Shown here: positions 1 to 7,495 of the stretch, in pieces
Layout of the letters: each line of letters opens with the position of its first letter
Position numbering within the stretch: the stretch's first letter is position 1
Origin: Thermoleophilia bacterium
GTDB taxonomy: Bacteria > Actinomycetota > Thermoleophilia > Gaiellales > JAICJC01
Direction: 5' to 3'
DNA: 32,780 nucleotides
Assembly: GCA_025928655.1 (NCBI GenBank)
Contig: JAICJC010000031.1
Span: forward strand, 1 to 32,780
Made by a program: the position numbers and the translations under genes
Notes under the pieces: generated by a model
What the model saw: only the letters and a program-made list of their open reading frames with translations
Told to the model about the DNA's origin: nothing
Database searches by the model: none

Positions 1-2
1 GC

Positions 3-90
3 GGGGGGGGGTGGGGGGTGGGGTTCGCCCCCGTCCCCTGCGGGTTGTTGCGGCGGGGCGGGGGGGCCTCTCCGGGCCCCCCCCCCGCCG
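3..90. other. G-tract and long GC hairpin beyond the first gene
   Basis: Runs of nine, six and four G separated by single T (3-23) could form a G-quadruplex on the plus strand. Next to it, CGGCGGGG (51-58) pairs with CCCCGCCG (83-90) and an inner G run (60-65) pairs with a C run (77-82). The hairpin lies 3' of the minus-strand gene that ends at 103 and could stop its transcription, but there is no T tract. No gene is visible here. Confidence 0.4.
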
Positions 91-102
91 CATGGTCCGG
101 GG

Positions 103-942
103 CTACGCGGGCGCGAGCGCGACCAGATCGTCGAGCCGCCTCCGCAGCCCGCCAGGCTCGTCGACGGGCACCTGGACGACGATCCGCGTCACACCGAGCT
201 CCGCGAATCGCTCGAGACGCGCGACGTCGAGGCCGAACCCGAAGACCGTGACGTCGCCCGGCAGCAGTCCGGCATCGTTACGCAGACGGCGCCAGGCCGC
301 CAGGCCGCGTTCGAATGCTTCCAGGTCGTCGAGCACGACCGGCGCCCACGCATCGCCGTAGAGGGCCGCCAGCCGCAGGCTCGCCGGCGAGTCGCCGCCG
401 ACGAGGAGTGGAGGATGCGGCACCTGGACGGGCTTGGGCCAGCACCAGATCGGGTCGAAGTCGACCATCCGGCCGTGGAACTCGGCCTCGTCGGACGTCC
501 AGATCGCCTTCATCGCCAGGAGCTGCTCCTCCATCAGCGCCCACCGCGTCCGCGGCTCGACGCCATGGTTCCGGAGCTCCTCGACCAGCCAGCCGGCGCC
601 GACGCCGAACAGAAAGCGGCCGGCCGAGATGTGGTCGATCGTTGCGACCTGCTTCGCGAGCGCGATCGGGTCGTGCTGGGGGACGACGCAGATGCCCGTG
701 CCCAGGCGCAGGCGGCTCGTGCAGGCGGCCGCGGCGCCGAGCGCGGTGAACTGATCGAGCAGCCGGGCGTCCTCGCCGGGGCGGTCGCCCTGCAGCAGGT
801 CGCGCCGGCTCACCGGGACGTGGGTGTGCACCGTGAGAAACAGCGATTCGAGCCCGGCCTCCTCGACGAGGGTGGCGAGGTCGGTGATCCTGACGCCCGT
901 GTCGGTGAGCCACACGGCCACGCCAAGTCGCATCGCGCACAT
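103..942 (-). CDS. LLM-class (luciferase-like) F420-type oxidoreductase
   Basis: This 279-residue protein has the single-domain TIM-barrel pattern of luciferase-like monooxygenases. It has an N-terminal MRLGVAVW strand, a central LRLGTGICVVPQHDP segment, the SAGRFLFGVGAGW motif around residue 110, and HPPLLVGGDSPASLRLAA in the second half. Family members use reduced F420 or FMN to oxidise or reduce small organic substrates in the cytoplasm; the substrate cannot be read from sequence. ATG at 942 is preferred over ATG at 933 because a TAGGAT -10 element lies 8 nt upstream, which fits a leaderless start. It is the last gene of a minus-strand run, 85 nt after the small gene ending at 1028, and probably has its own promoter. 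The F420 rather than FMN assignment is an inference from the likely lineage. Confidence 0.85.
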   Translation of the reverse strand: MCAMRLGVAVWLTDTGVRITDLATLVEEAGLESLFLTVHTHVPVSRRDLLQGDRPGEDARLLDQFTALGAAAACTSRLRLGTGICVVPQHDPIALAKQVATIDHISAGRFLFGVGAGWLVEELRNHGVEPRTRWALMEEQLLAMKAIWTSDEAEFHGRMVDFDPIWCWPKPVQVPHPPLLVGGDSPASLRLAALYGDAWAPVVLDDLEAFERGLAAWRRLRNDAGLLPGDVTVFGFGLDVARLERFAELGVTRIVVQVPVDEPGGLRRRLDDLVALAPA

Positions 943-950
943 ATGTGGTC

Positions 951-956
951 ATCCTA
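951..956 (-). promoter_or_regulatory. Leaderless -10 element for the LLM oxidoreductase
   Basis: TAGGAT on the minus strand ends 8 nt before the ATG at 942, and no Shine-Dalgarno sequence is visible. This matches the TANNNT plus short spacer seen at several other starts in the window. Confidence 0.5.
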
Positions 957-1027
957 GAGGGGATCACCCGTCCGGCGCCGTTGCCCACGTGGCCGCCACG
1001 CCGGCGCCGCCGGACACGGCGGTCTGA

Positions 1028-1357
1028 CTAGGTGACGCCCTGGGTGGCGACCGGGCGGACGTCCGAGAGGCGCCGCTCCAGCTTCAGCGCGCCCACGATC
1101 CCGACATCGTCGAGCGTGCCGAGCCGCTTGCGCACGAGCTGGGCTGCCGCGCCGTAGCCGTAGGTGTGGGCGGCGCGGAAGTGGAAGACGCCGCTGCGCC
1201 AGTCGCCCTCGTGCCACGGGTTCAGCGGCGACATGACCAGGGCGCACTCCTCGGCCTGGACGGCGTCCCGCAGGCGCAGCTCGAGGAAGAGCGTCGACCA
1301 GTCCGACGGCTGCGAGGCAACGATCGCGTCCCATTGCTCGACGAGGGCGGCGGGCAT
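1028..1357 (-). CDS. Small hypothetical protein (109 aa)
   Basis: I do not recognise this soluble 109-residue protein. It begins MPAALVEQWDAIVASQPSDWSTLFLEL and continues with an aromatic-rich middle (WHEGDWRSGVFHFRAAHTYG, about residues 48-67) and a basic C-terminal part. It has no signal peptide or membrane segment. The pattern resembles small alpha/beta proteins common in actinobacteria. It starts 24 nt after the stop of the copper protein gene. A TACGAT hexamer 7 nt before its ATG suggests its own leaderless promoter. The reading frame looks genuine because the amino-acid composition is balanced, unlike the arginine-rich antisense frames. Confidence 0.7.
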   Translation of the reverse strand: MPAALVEQWDAIVASQPSDWSTLFLELRLRDAVQAEECALVMSPLNPWHEGDWRSGVFHFRAAHTYGYGAAAQLVRKRLGTLDDVGIVGALKLERRLSDVRPVATQGVT

Positions 1358-1364
1358 GGCGGGG

Positions 1365-1370
1365 ATCGTA
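1365..1370 (-). promoter_or_regulatory. Leaderless -10 element for the 109-aa protein
   Basis: TACGAT on the minus strand, 7 nt before the ATG at 1357, with no Shine-Dalgarno between them. Confidence 0.5.
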
Positions 1371-1381
1371 TCGCCGCGCGC

Positions 1382-3799
1382 CTACGACGGCGGCACGACG
1401 GGTGCGGCCGAGTTGGGGTCGAGCTCGCGCTCGCGCATGAAATGCGCGGCCGTGACCATCCGCAGCCGGGTGACGAGGTGGGTGCGGCGGTCGACCCACA
1501 GCCGGAAGAAGGTCGGGCCGCCCGGCTGGACGAGGGTCAGCTGGACGGTGTGGGGGCCGCCGCCCGCGACGTAGACGGCCTCGGCGGTGGGCGCCCAGAA
1601 GGGGTCCGGCTGGCGGATCGCCGGCGTGTACGAGCGCTTCCACGTCCCGTTCGCCCGCTCGTCCCACCGGGTCGTGCCGATGATCCGCGAGCGCCGGCCG
1701 CCGTGGATGTCGATCGCCAGCCGGTCGGGAGCCTGGACGATGAACGTCGTCGAGACCGACCGTCCCGGCCCCGACGCGAGCACGTTCTCGGCCCGCAGGC
1801 TGCGCAGCGCGGCGAAGGTGCGCGCGGCCCGGCGCAGGAGGCCGGGAGCGGGGCGGGCGTCGGCGGCCGGGAGCCGGAGGGTGGCATCGACGCGGGCCGC
1901 GCCGGGCCGCGTGACGGCGACGTGCACCCGCCCTGCGACGGGGTCGACCGGGGCCTGGTAGCAGACGCCCTCCACGCCCGGGCACGGGGTGGCCACGTGG
2001 CCGTCGACCGCGGCGATCGCGGTCGCCGCCGCGGCACCGGTCTGCGAGAGCAGGGTGAGCCGCAGCAGGCGACCGCCGACCCGCTGGCCGCCGACGGCCA
2101 GGTCGGCCGCCTCGGCGGCGGCGGTGGCACCGGTCGCGGCCGGGGCGGCCGCGGCGGGCGGCGACCCCGGCCGGGCCCCGATCGAGACTGCGGCGGTGAG
2201 TCGGCCGATCCGCAGCCGGGCCTGACCCTGCGAGAGCGCCGGCAGCAGGCCGGCATAGCTGCCGTCCGGGGCGCGGCGGAGGGTCGCCCTGCCGGCGGCG
2301 GTGCGGACGGCGAGCGTTCGGCCGGTCGCGCCCGGCAGGCGGACGTCGAGCGCGTTACGGCCCGCCAGCCCGGGCCACAGCGCGAGCCGCGCGCCCCCGG
2401 CGAGCCGCAGGCTGACCGGCCCTCCGGCGGGCGCGGGCGCGCCCGTCCCCACGCCCGGCGTGTTCGCGGGCGGGAGGTCGGTGAGGAGGGCCACGACTGC
2501 GAGCACCGCAAGCAGCAGGCCGATCTCGACGGCGCCGAGCGTCCGGATGACGCGGAACGCCGACAGCCGGCGGCGGTTCGCGTAGGCGAGCCCGGAGACG
2601 CCGGCGAGCAGCGCCGTCTTGACGACCAGCGCGCGCCCGTAGCCGGTTCCCCACAGCTGCGTGGGGGACGAGACCGCCCAGAGCGACCGGCCGGCGCCGG
2701 TGGCGGCGAGGACGGCCACGCTCCCGAGCGCGATCCGGGAGAAGCGGGCCGTGAGCGCCGTGCGCACCCGCGTGCGCTCGCCGTCGGCGAGGCCCCGGGT
2801 GGCGTGGGGGGTCACGAGGACGAGCTGGACGAGGCCGCCGATCCAGACGGCCGCCGCTGCCGTGTGGAGCGCGTCGACGGCGACGGCCGGGAGCCCCAGG
2901 CCCGGATCGCCGGCGTGGCCCGAGAAGCCCGGCACGATGACCGCCCATGTGCCCAGCCCGGCCGCCGGGACGGCCAGGACGAGCGCGGCGACCCGGCTGC
3001 GGCGGGCCACGGCGAAGGCCGCGGCGGTGACGACGCAGAACGCCGCCCCGAGGTCGATCCCGCGCCCGAACTCGCGCCCGAACCGGGTGGCGTCGAGTGC
3101 GGACGCGATCGGGCCGTGGTGGTTGAACGCCTGCCAGAACGACACGCCGGCCACCTCGGCGCCCTGGCGGGTGAGCGCGACCCACCCGCCGGCGAGCATG
3201 AGCACCGCCGCCCCGAGAAGCAGCGCGTTGGCGCGCGCGCTCTCGCGCAGCTCCGCCATCGCCCGCGGCCGGCCGGACACGGTCGCCAGCACGGGCCGGA
3301 ACACGGCCACGCGGAAGACGGCGCCTCCCACCAGCAGCATGAGCCCCAGGAAGTACGCGAATCGCGCGCTCACGAAGGGCCAGTCGACGGTCGACGTCTG
3401 GCTCGCCGCCGCCTGCGGCGGAGGGCGGTTGCGGCCGACGCCGATCGCGACGACGCCCGAGGTGATGTGGCCGTCGTCCGTCGCCACCACCCGCCAGCGG
3501 ACGGTGTAGTCGCCGTCGCCGATCCCGCGTCGGAGCGGGACGACGAGCGCGTGGGAATCGCCCGGCTCGACGTGCGGACGGCCGCCGAGCACCGATGAGC
3601 CACTGCTGTCGACGACCGCCGTCCCGGCGTCCCGCACGGGGTCGTCGAAGCGCAGCACGATCCGGGCCGGAGCGTGCAGGACGACGCTTCCGGCTGCCGG
3701 CCGGCTGCCGAGCAGGCTGGCGTGCGCCAGCGCCGCGGCCGGGAAGGCCGCGGGCACGAGCAGGGCAAGCAGGATTGCGAGCGCGCGCGCACCGCGCAT
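1382..3799 (-). CDS. CopC-CopD copper protein with an extra C-terminal domain
   Basis: This 805-residue exported membrane protein has three parts. A signal peptide ends at ALA before His26, followed by a CopC domain (about 26-122) with the copper-site features of the family: the N-terminal His and the DDGH segment near 108-111. Next comes a CopD-like bundle of about eight membrane helices (about 145-440). The last part is a long extracytoplasmic region (about 455-805) with a low-complexity Ala/Pro linker near 560 and a beta-rich end (from about residue 665) that resembles LolA-type or lipoprotein-sorting folds. CopC binds periplasmic copper and CopD moves it across the membrane. An upstream in-frame ATG exists at 3835, but AGGAGG lies 11 nt before the ATG at 3799 and the signal peptide begins there. 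The LolA-like reading is tentative. Confidence 0.88.
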   Translation of the reverse strand: MRGARALAILLALLVPAAFPAAALAHASLLGSRPAAGSVVLHAPARIVLRFDDPVRDAGTAVVDSSGSSVLGGRPHVEPGDSHALVVPLRRGIGDGDYTVRWRVVATDDGHITSGVVAIGVGRNRPPPQAAASQTSTVDWPFVSARFAYFLGLMLLVGGAVFRVAVFRPVLATVSGRPRAMAELRESARANALLLGAAVLMLAGGWVALTRQGAEVAGVSFWQAFNHHGPIASALDATRFGREFGRGIDLGAAFCVVTAAAFAVARRSRVAALVLAVPAAGLGTWAVIVPGFSGHAGDPGLGLPAVAVDALHTAAAAVWIGGLVQLVLVTPHATRGLADGERTRVRTALTARFSRIALGSVAVLAATGAGRSLWAVSSPTQLWGTGYGRALVVKTALLAGVSGLAYANRRRLSAFRVIRTLGAVEIGLLLAVLAVVALLTDLPPANTPGVGTGAPAPAGGPVSLRLAGGARLALWPGLAGRNALDVRLPGATGRTLAVRTAAGRATLRRAPDGSYAGLLPALSQGQARLRIGRLTAAVSIGARPGSPPAAAAPAATGATAAAEAADLAVGGQRVGGRLLRLTLLSQTGAAAATAIAAVDGHVATPCPGVEGVCYQAPVDPVAGRVHVAVTRPGAARVDATLRLPAADARPAPGLLRRAARTFAALRSLRAENVLASGPGRSVSTTFIVQAPDRLAIDIHGGRRSRIIGTTRWDERANGTWKRSYTPAIRQPDPFWAPTAEAVYVAGGGPHTVQLTLVQPGGPTFFRLWVDRRTHLVTRLRMVTAAHFMRERELDPNSAAPVVPPS

Positions 3800-3810
3800 G
3801 GGCGGGGTGA

Positions 3811-3816
3811 CCTCCT
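3811..3816 (-). promoter_or_regulatory. Shine-Dalgarno deciding the copC-copD start
   Basis: AGGAGG on the minus strand is 11 nt before the ATG at 3799. It lies inside the longer frame that would begin at 3835, so the downstream ATG is the likelier start. Confidence 0.65.
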
Positions 3817-3857
3817 GGTTCGGTTCATCCGGCATACGGGTGCCGGAGTGGGCCGGT

Positions 3858-4421
3858 TCAGGCGGCGGACGGCGGTGCGCGGCCCCGGGATGCGCCGGTC
3901 GGCGGTCGTCCGGCCGGGGCCGCGATGGGGAGCGGCCGCGGGGGCGGCGTCAGCCCGAGCAGCAGCTCGACCGCGCCCGCCACGGCGGCGCCGAGTTCTG
4001 CGAGCGCCCGAGCGAGGGCGCGGTCGGCGCTCCAGATGAGCGCGGCCCCGATCAGCGCGAGGCCGGTGTGAAGCGCGAGCGCGCCCGCCTGGCCGGTGTG
4101 CGCCGGGGCGCCGGCGGCGAGCAGGGCGACGTGTGCGCAGCCCTGGGCGGCGAGCATGATCGCGGCGGTCTCGGTCAGGCCGAGCGGCCTGTGGGCGCCG
4201 ATCGCGGGGCTGCCGTGCAGCGCGCCCGCCGCAGCGCTCCGAGCCCGCCCGGCAGACGCGGCCATACGCACCAGCGCCACCGCGCCGGCGCACGCCGCCG
4301 CCAGGGCGGGAAGCGACCAGGCGGGGTCGGCCAGCGCCGCGGCGCCGCCGTGCGCGGCCGTCGCCGATGCGGCGGCGATCCCGGCCAGGGCCAGCCCGCG
4401 GGCGAGCGTGTGCGTGCGCAT
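3858..4421 (-). CDS. Ala-rich multi-pass membrane protein of unknown function
   Basis: This 187-residue protein is made of about five hydrophobic Ala/Leu/Gly-rich segments separated by short basic loops. It ends in a Pro/Arg-rich cytoplasmic-type tail. Histidines sit inside or beside two helices (in QGCAHVALL and ALALHTGL). I do not recognise the family. It lies 58 nt upstream of the copper protein on the same strand, so a role in metal handling is a reasonable guess from context only. ATG at 4421 is chosen over ATG at 4454 because a hydrophobic signal-like stretch begins directly after MRTHTLARG and a CATACT hexamer lies 10 nt upstream; the choice is uncertain. Confidence 0.65.
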   Translation of the reverse strand: MRTHTLARGLALAGIAAASATAAHGGAAALADPAWSLPALAAACAGAVALVRMAASAGRARSAAAGALHGSPAIGAHRPLGLTETAAIMLAAQGCAHVALLAAGAPAHTGQAGALALHTGLALIGAALIWSADRALARALAELGAAVAGAVELLLGLTPPPRPLPIAAPAGRPPTGASRGRAPPSAA

Positions 4422-4448
4422 CTGCGGCCGAAGTATGGCAGCCGCCGA

Positions 4449-4454
4449 TATCAT
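4449..4454 (+). promoter_or_regulatory. Leaderless -10 element for the M29 aminopeptidase
   Basis: TATCAT on the plus strand, 8 nt before the GTG at 4463, without a Shine-Dalgarno sequence. Confidence 0.5.
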
Positions 4455-4462
4455 GCCGCCCC

Positions 4463-5659
4463 GTGGAATCCGCCACGCTGGACAGGTTGGCCGAGCTCGC
4501 CGTCGGCTTCGGGGCCAATGTTCAGCCCGGCCAGCAGGTGATCGTGATCGCCGCGATCGGCCAGGAGCCGCTCGCCCGGCGGATCGTCGAGCTCGTCTAC
4601 GGCGCCGGCGCCGTCTTCGTCGACATGGTCTATCGCGACCCCTACGTCCAGCGTGCGCGGCTGCAGCACGGCATCGACGAGACGCTCGGCTACGAGCCGG
4701 AGTGGGTCGTCGAGCGGGTGCGCCAGCACGGCGCCAAGCACGGCGCCACGATCGCGCTCAGCGGGCCCGTCGCGCCCGGGCTGCTCGACGGGATCGAGCC
4801 TGACCGGATCGGGCGCGACCGGCCGCCGGGGCAGAAGCAGTCGACCGAGAACATGACCGAGGCGCGTAACAACTGGACGATCGTGCCCTGCCCGACGCGG
4901 GGCTGGGCGACTCTCGTGCACCCCGACCTGGAGCCGGACGCGGCCCTCGAGCGCCTCTGGGAGCAGATCGAGGTCGTCTGCCGGGTCGACACCGAAGATC
5001 CGGTCGCGGCCTGGAAGTCGCGCATGGACGATCTCGCGCGCGCCTGCGAGGCGCTCACCGAGCGCCGCTTCGACATGATCCATCTCGAGGGCCCGGGCAC
5101 CGACCTGCGCGTGGGGCTCCTGCCCACCTCGACCTGGTGCGGGGGCGGGCTCACCACCGCGTGGGGCCTGCGCCACCAGCCGAACCTGCCGACGGAGGAG
5201 GTCTTCACGACTCCCGATCCGGCGCGCGTCGACGGCGTGGTGCGGGCGACGAAGCCGCGCGAGCTCAGCGGCACCATCGTCCGCGACCTCGAGGTGCGCT
5301 TCGAGAGCGGCAGGGTGAGGTCGATCGAGGCGGCCGAGAACGGGGCCGTCCTCAAGGCCTACGCCGAGCGTGACGAGGGCGCGGGCCGCCTGGGCGAGCT
5401 GGCGCTCGTCGACGGCGAGGGCCGTATCGGGCCGCTCGACACCGTCTTCTACGACACGCTGCTCGACGAGAACGCGGCCAGCCACATCGCCCTCGGGCAG
5501 GGGTTCGACTGGGCGGTCGGCGACGACGACCGCGACCGCATCAACCGCAGCGAGATCCACGTCGACTTCATGATCGGCTCCCCCGAGGTCGACGTCACCG
5601 GCATCACCGCCTCGGGCGAGCGCGTGCCGGTGCTGCGAAACGGCGCCTGGCAGCTCTAG
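4463..5659 (+). CDS. Aminopeptidase, peptidase family M29
   Basis: This 398-residue cytoplasmic metallo-aminopeptidase matches the thermophilic M29 family (AmpS/AmpT type), which removes N-terminal residues using two divalent metal ions. The metal-ligand regions are visible: NLPTEEV around residue 245, GELALVD around 310, the DENAASHIALGQGF histidine near 340, and the closing EIHVDFMIG motif with His and Asp near 365-367. Length is typical. A longer frame is open from 4367, but family homology begins at the GTG at 4463 (MESATLDRLAELAVGFGAN), which follows a TATCAT element. It is divergent from the membrane protein gene and convergent with the CBS gene, with a palindromic repeat in between. 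Confidence 0.92.
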   Translation: MESATLDRLAELAVGFGANVQPGQQVIVIAAIGQEPLARRIVELVYGAGAVFVDMVYRDPYVQRARLQHGIDETLGYEPEWVVERVRQHGAKHGATIALSGPVAPGLLDGIEPDRIGRDRPPGQKQSTENMTEARNNWTIVPCPTRGWATLVHPDLEPDAALERLWEQIEVVCRVDTEDPVAAWKSRMDDLARACEALTERRFDMIHLEGPGTDLRVGLLPTSTWCGGGLTTAWGLRHQPNLPTEEVFTTPDPARVDGVVRATKPRELSGTIVRDLEVRFESGRVRSIEAAENGAVLKAYAERDEGAGRLGELALVDGEGRIGPLDTVFYDTLLDENAASHIALGQGFDWAVGDDDRDRINRSEIHVDFMIGSPEVDVTGITASGERVPVLRNGAWQL

Positions 5660-5666
5660 CCGACAA

Positions 5667-5700
5667 GCGGGGACAGTCCCCGCAGGCGGGGACTGTCCCC
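5667..5700. repeat. Paired inverted 13-mer palindromes between convergent genes
   Basis: GGGGACAGTCCCC at 5669-5681 is itself an odd palindrome. Its reverse complement GGGGACTGTCCCC follows at 5688-5700. Together they form a perfect 14-bp stem (5669-5682 with 5687-5700) around a CAGG loop. It sits between two convergent stop codons, so it could also act as a bidirectional terminator, although there is no T tract. It fits the same GGNGNCAGNCNCC pattern as the repeats at 10421-10527. Confidence 0.8.
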
Positions 5701-5710
5701 ACGAATCTGG

Positions 5711-6172
5711 TTACGCGGCGCCGGTGCGCATGCGGAAGATCGTGGCGATGACCTCGGCCGGGTCGAGATCGTCGTCGTGGCCGAGGTTGCCGCCGCGCAG
5801 GCGCAGCGACGTGTAGGCCATCAGGTCGCGCATCGAGATGACGCCGACCACGTGCCCGTCGCCGTTCACCACCGGCAGGTGGCGGAAACGGCCGTCGACC
5901 ATCAGCGCCATCGCCTCGGGGATGGTCGTCTCGGGCGCGGCGGTGAGGACGTGGCTCGTCATCCGGTCGCAGACGGGCGTCGTCGGGTCGGTGCCGTCGC
6001 TGACGCAGCGCATGAGGTCGCGCTCGGTGATCACCCCGACCAGGTCGCCCGCCTCGTCGACCACCATGGCCGCGCCGACGTCGGCCTCGACCATGCGCCG
6101 CGCGGCATCGCCGACCTGGGTGTCGGGCGACACCGTCACCACGTGCGTGGCCATGACGTCCGTGAGCTCCAT
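5711..6172 (-). CDS. CBS-domain pair protein
   Basis: This 153-residue soluble protein consists of two CBS motifs. The first runs from VMATHVVTVSPDTQVGDAARRM to VGVITERDLMR (about 6-55). The second runs from RMTSHVLTAAPETTIPEAM to VGVISMRDLMAY (about 70-120). A short acidic tail follows. Such Bateman modules bind adenine nucleotides (AMP, ATP, NAD or SAM) and usually sense energy state. The gene lies 30 nt after the E2 gene of pyruvate dehydrogenase, so it may be read with it. A TACACT hexamer 9 nt before its ATG suggests a separate leaderless promoter as well. The ligand is unknown, and a link to pyruvate dehydrogenase control is context-based inference. Confidence 0.9.
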   Translation of the reverse strand: MELTDVMATHVVTVSPDTQVGDAARRMVEADVGAAMVVDEAGDLVGVITERDLMRCVSDGTDPTTPVCDRMTSHVLTAAPETTIPEAMALMVDGRFRHLPVVNGDGHVVGVISMRDLMAYTSLRLRGGNLGHDDDLDPAEVIATIFRMRTGAA

Positions 6173-6181
6173 CTCAGGACG

Positions 6182-6187
6182 AGTGTA
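6182..6187 (-). promoter_or_regulatory. Possible internal -10 element for the CBS gene
   Basis: TACACT on the minus strand, 9 nt before the ATG at 6172, in the 30-nt gap after the E2 stop codon. Confidence 0.4.
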
Positions 6188-6202
6188 CGTGCCCTGCGAG
6201 GC

Positions 6203-7486
6203 TCATGCGAGCAGGAGCGTCGGCGCCTCCAGGTGGCGCTTCACGGTCTGCAAGAGCCGCGCTCCGTCGGCGCCGGAGCAGGCGCGGTGGTCGCAGGAGA
6301 GGGTGACCGACATGATCTCGCGGGGCACGACGGCGCCGTCGCGCACGACCGCTCGCTCGACGGTGCTCGACACGGCCAGGATCGTCGACTCCGGCGGGTT
6401 GATGATCGCGGAGAACGCCGCCACGTCGAACATCCCCATGTTCGAGACCGTGAACGTGCCGCCCTCGATCTCGGACTGTCGCAGCTTCCCGTCGCGGGCG
6501 CGGGTGACCAGATCGCGGATCTCGACGGCGAGCTGCCGCACGCCCTTCGAGTCGGCATCGCGCAGCACCGGCACGATCAGGCCGTCGTCCAGCGCGACCG
6601 CGATCCCGATGTTGGCGTGGGCGTGGTAGACGTGGTGCCCGTCGACGTACGAGCGGTGCGCCTGCGGGTGCTGGAGCAGCGCCTGCGCGCACGCCCGCAC
6701 GATGAGGTCGTTCACGCTCACCTTCTCGCCCGAGTCGGCCAGCGCCTCGTTCAGCTCGGCTCGCAGCTCGAGCGCGCGGGTCATGTCGATCTCGGAGGAG
6801 ACGTAGAAGTGGGGGACGGACGCCTTGGACTCGGCCATCCGCCTGGCCACCGCCTTCAGCATCGGCGTCAGCTCGCGCACCTCGTCGCCCTCGCCCGGGG
6901 GCTGGGGCGTCCCCGGCGCGGCCGGGCCGGCGTTGGCGCCGGACGCGAGCGCGCGCTCGACGTCGGCCTTGACGATGCGGCCGTCCGGGCCGGTGCCCTT
7001 GCCCGCCAGCGTGCGCAGGTCGAGCCCGCCCGCGTCGGCCATCCGCCGCGCGATCGGGCTCGCGCGCAGGCCGCCGCCGTCGGCGGGCGCGCCGTTGCTC
7101 GGCGCGGCCTCGGTGGCCGTCGCGACCGGCGCCTGTTCCTCCGTCTGCGGCTCGGGCTCGGCGGCCTCGCCCTCCCCGGCAGGCTTCTCCGCGCCGCCGT
7201 CGCCGTTCGCGCTGGCCGCGGCCGGTGCGTCGTCCGGCACCTCCTCGCCCTCGGCGCCGATGATCGCGATCGGGGCGCCCAGCGGCGCCGACTCGCCGTC
7301 GGCGACGAGGATGCGCAGCATGGTGCCGTCCTCGTAGGCCTGGAAGTCCATCGTGGCCTTGTCGGTCTCGATCTCGGCGATCACGTCGCCCTCGTGGAAG
7401 CTCTCGCCCTCGCGCTTCAGCCAGCGGCCGATGGTGCCCTGCTCCATTGTGTCCGAGAGGCGCGGCATCGTGAGCTCTTCAGACAT
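6203..7486 (-). CDS. pdhC: Pyruvate dehydrogenase complex E2 (dihydrolipoyl acetyltransferase)
   Basis: This 427-residue E2 core protein has one N-terminal lipoyl domain (about 1-80) with the lipoylated Lys43 in ETDKATMDF. A long Ala/Glu/Pro linker and a peripheral subunit-binding domain (about 139-179, ASPIARRMAD and GRIVKADVERAL) follow, then a catalytic acetyltransferase domain (about 205-427). It transfers the acetyl group from lipoate to CoA. The active-site stretch reads DHRACSGADGA: His400 is present, but the Asp of the usual HxxxDG motif is Ser404. It starts 9 nt after the E1beta stop, with TAAGG upstream of the ATG. E1alpha, E1beta and E2 form one operon. A branched-chain or acetoin complex is possible, but the E1 sequences favour pyruvate. 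Confidence 0.93.
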   Translation of the reverse strand: MSEELTMPRLSDTMEQGTIGRWLKREGESFHEGDVIAEIETDKATMDFQAYEDGTMLRILVADGESAPLGAPIAIIGAEGEEVPDDAPAAASANGDGGAEKPAGEGEAAEPEPQTEEQAPVATATEAAPSNGAPADGGGLRASPIARRMADAGGLDLRTLAGKGTGPDGRIVKADVERALASGANAGPAAPGTPQPPGEGDEVRELTPMLKAVARRMAESKASVPHFYVSSEIDMTRALELRAELNEALADSGEKVSVNDLIVRACAQALLQHPQAHRSYVDGHHVYHAHANIGIAVALDDGLIVPVLRDADSKGVRQLAVEIRDLVTRARDGKLRQSEIEGGTFTVSNMGMFDVAAFSAIINPPESTILAVSSTVERAVVRDGAVVPREIMSVTLSCDHRACSGADGARLLQTVKRHLEAPTLLLA

Positions 7487-7495
7487 GGCGGAACC

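Noticed and set aside
1166-3598. Long plus-strand open frame of about 800 codons across the copper gene
   Set aside because: Its translation is dominated by Arg, Gly, Asp and Ala, with no domain. It is the antisense shadow of the CopC-CopD gene in GC-rich DNA.
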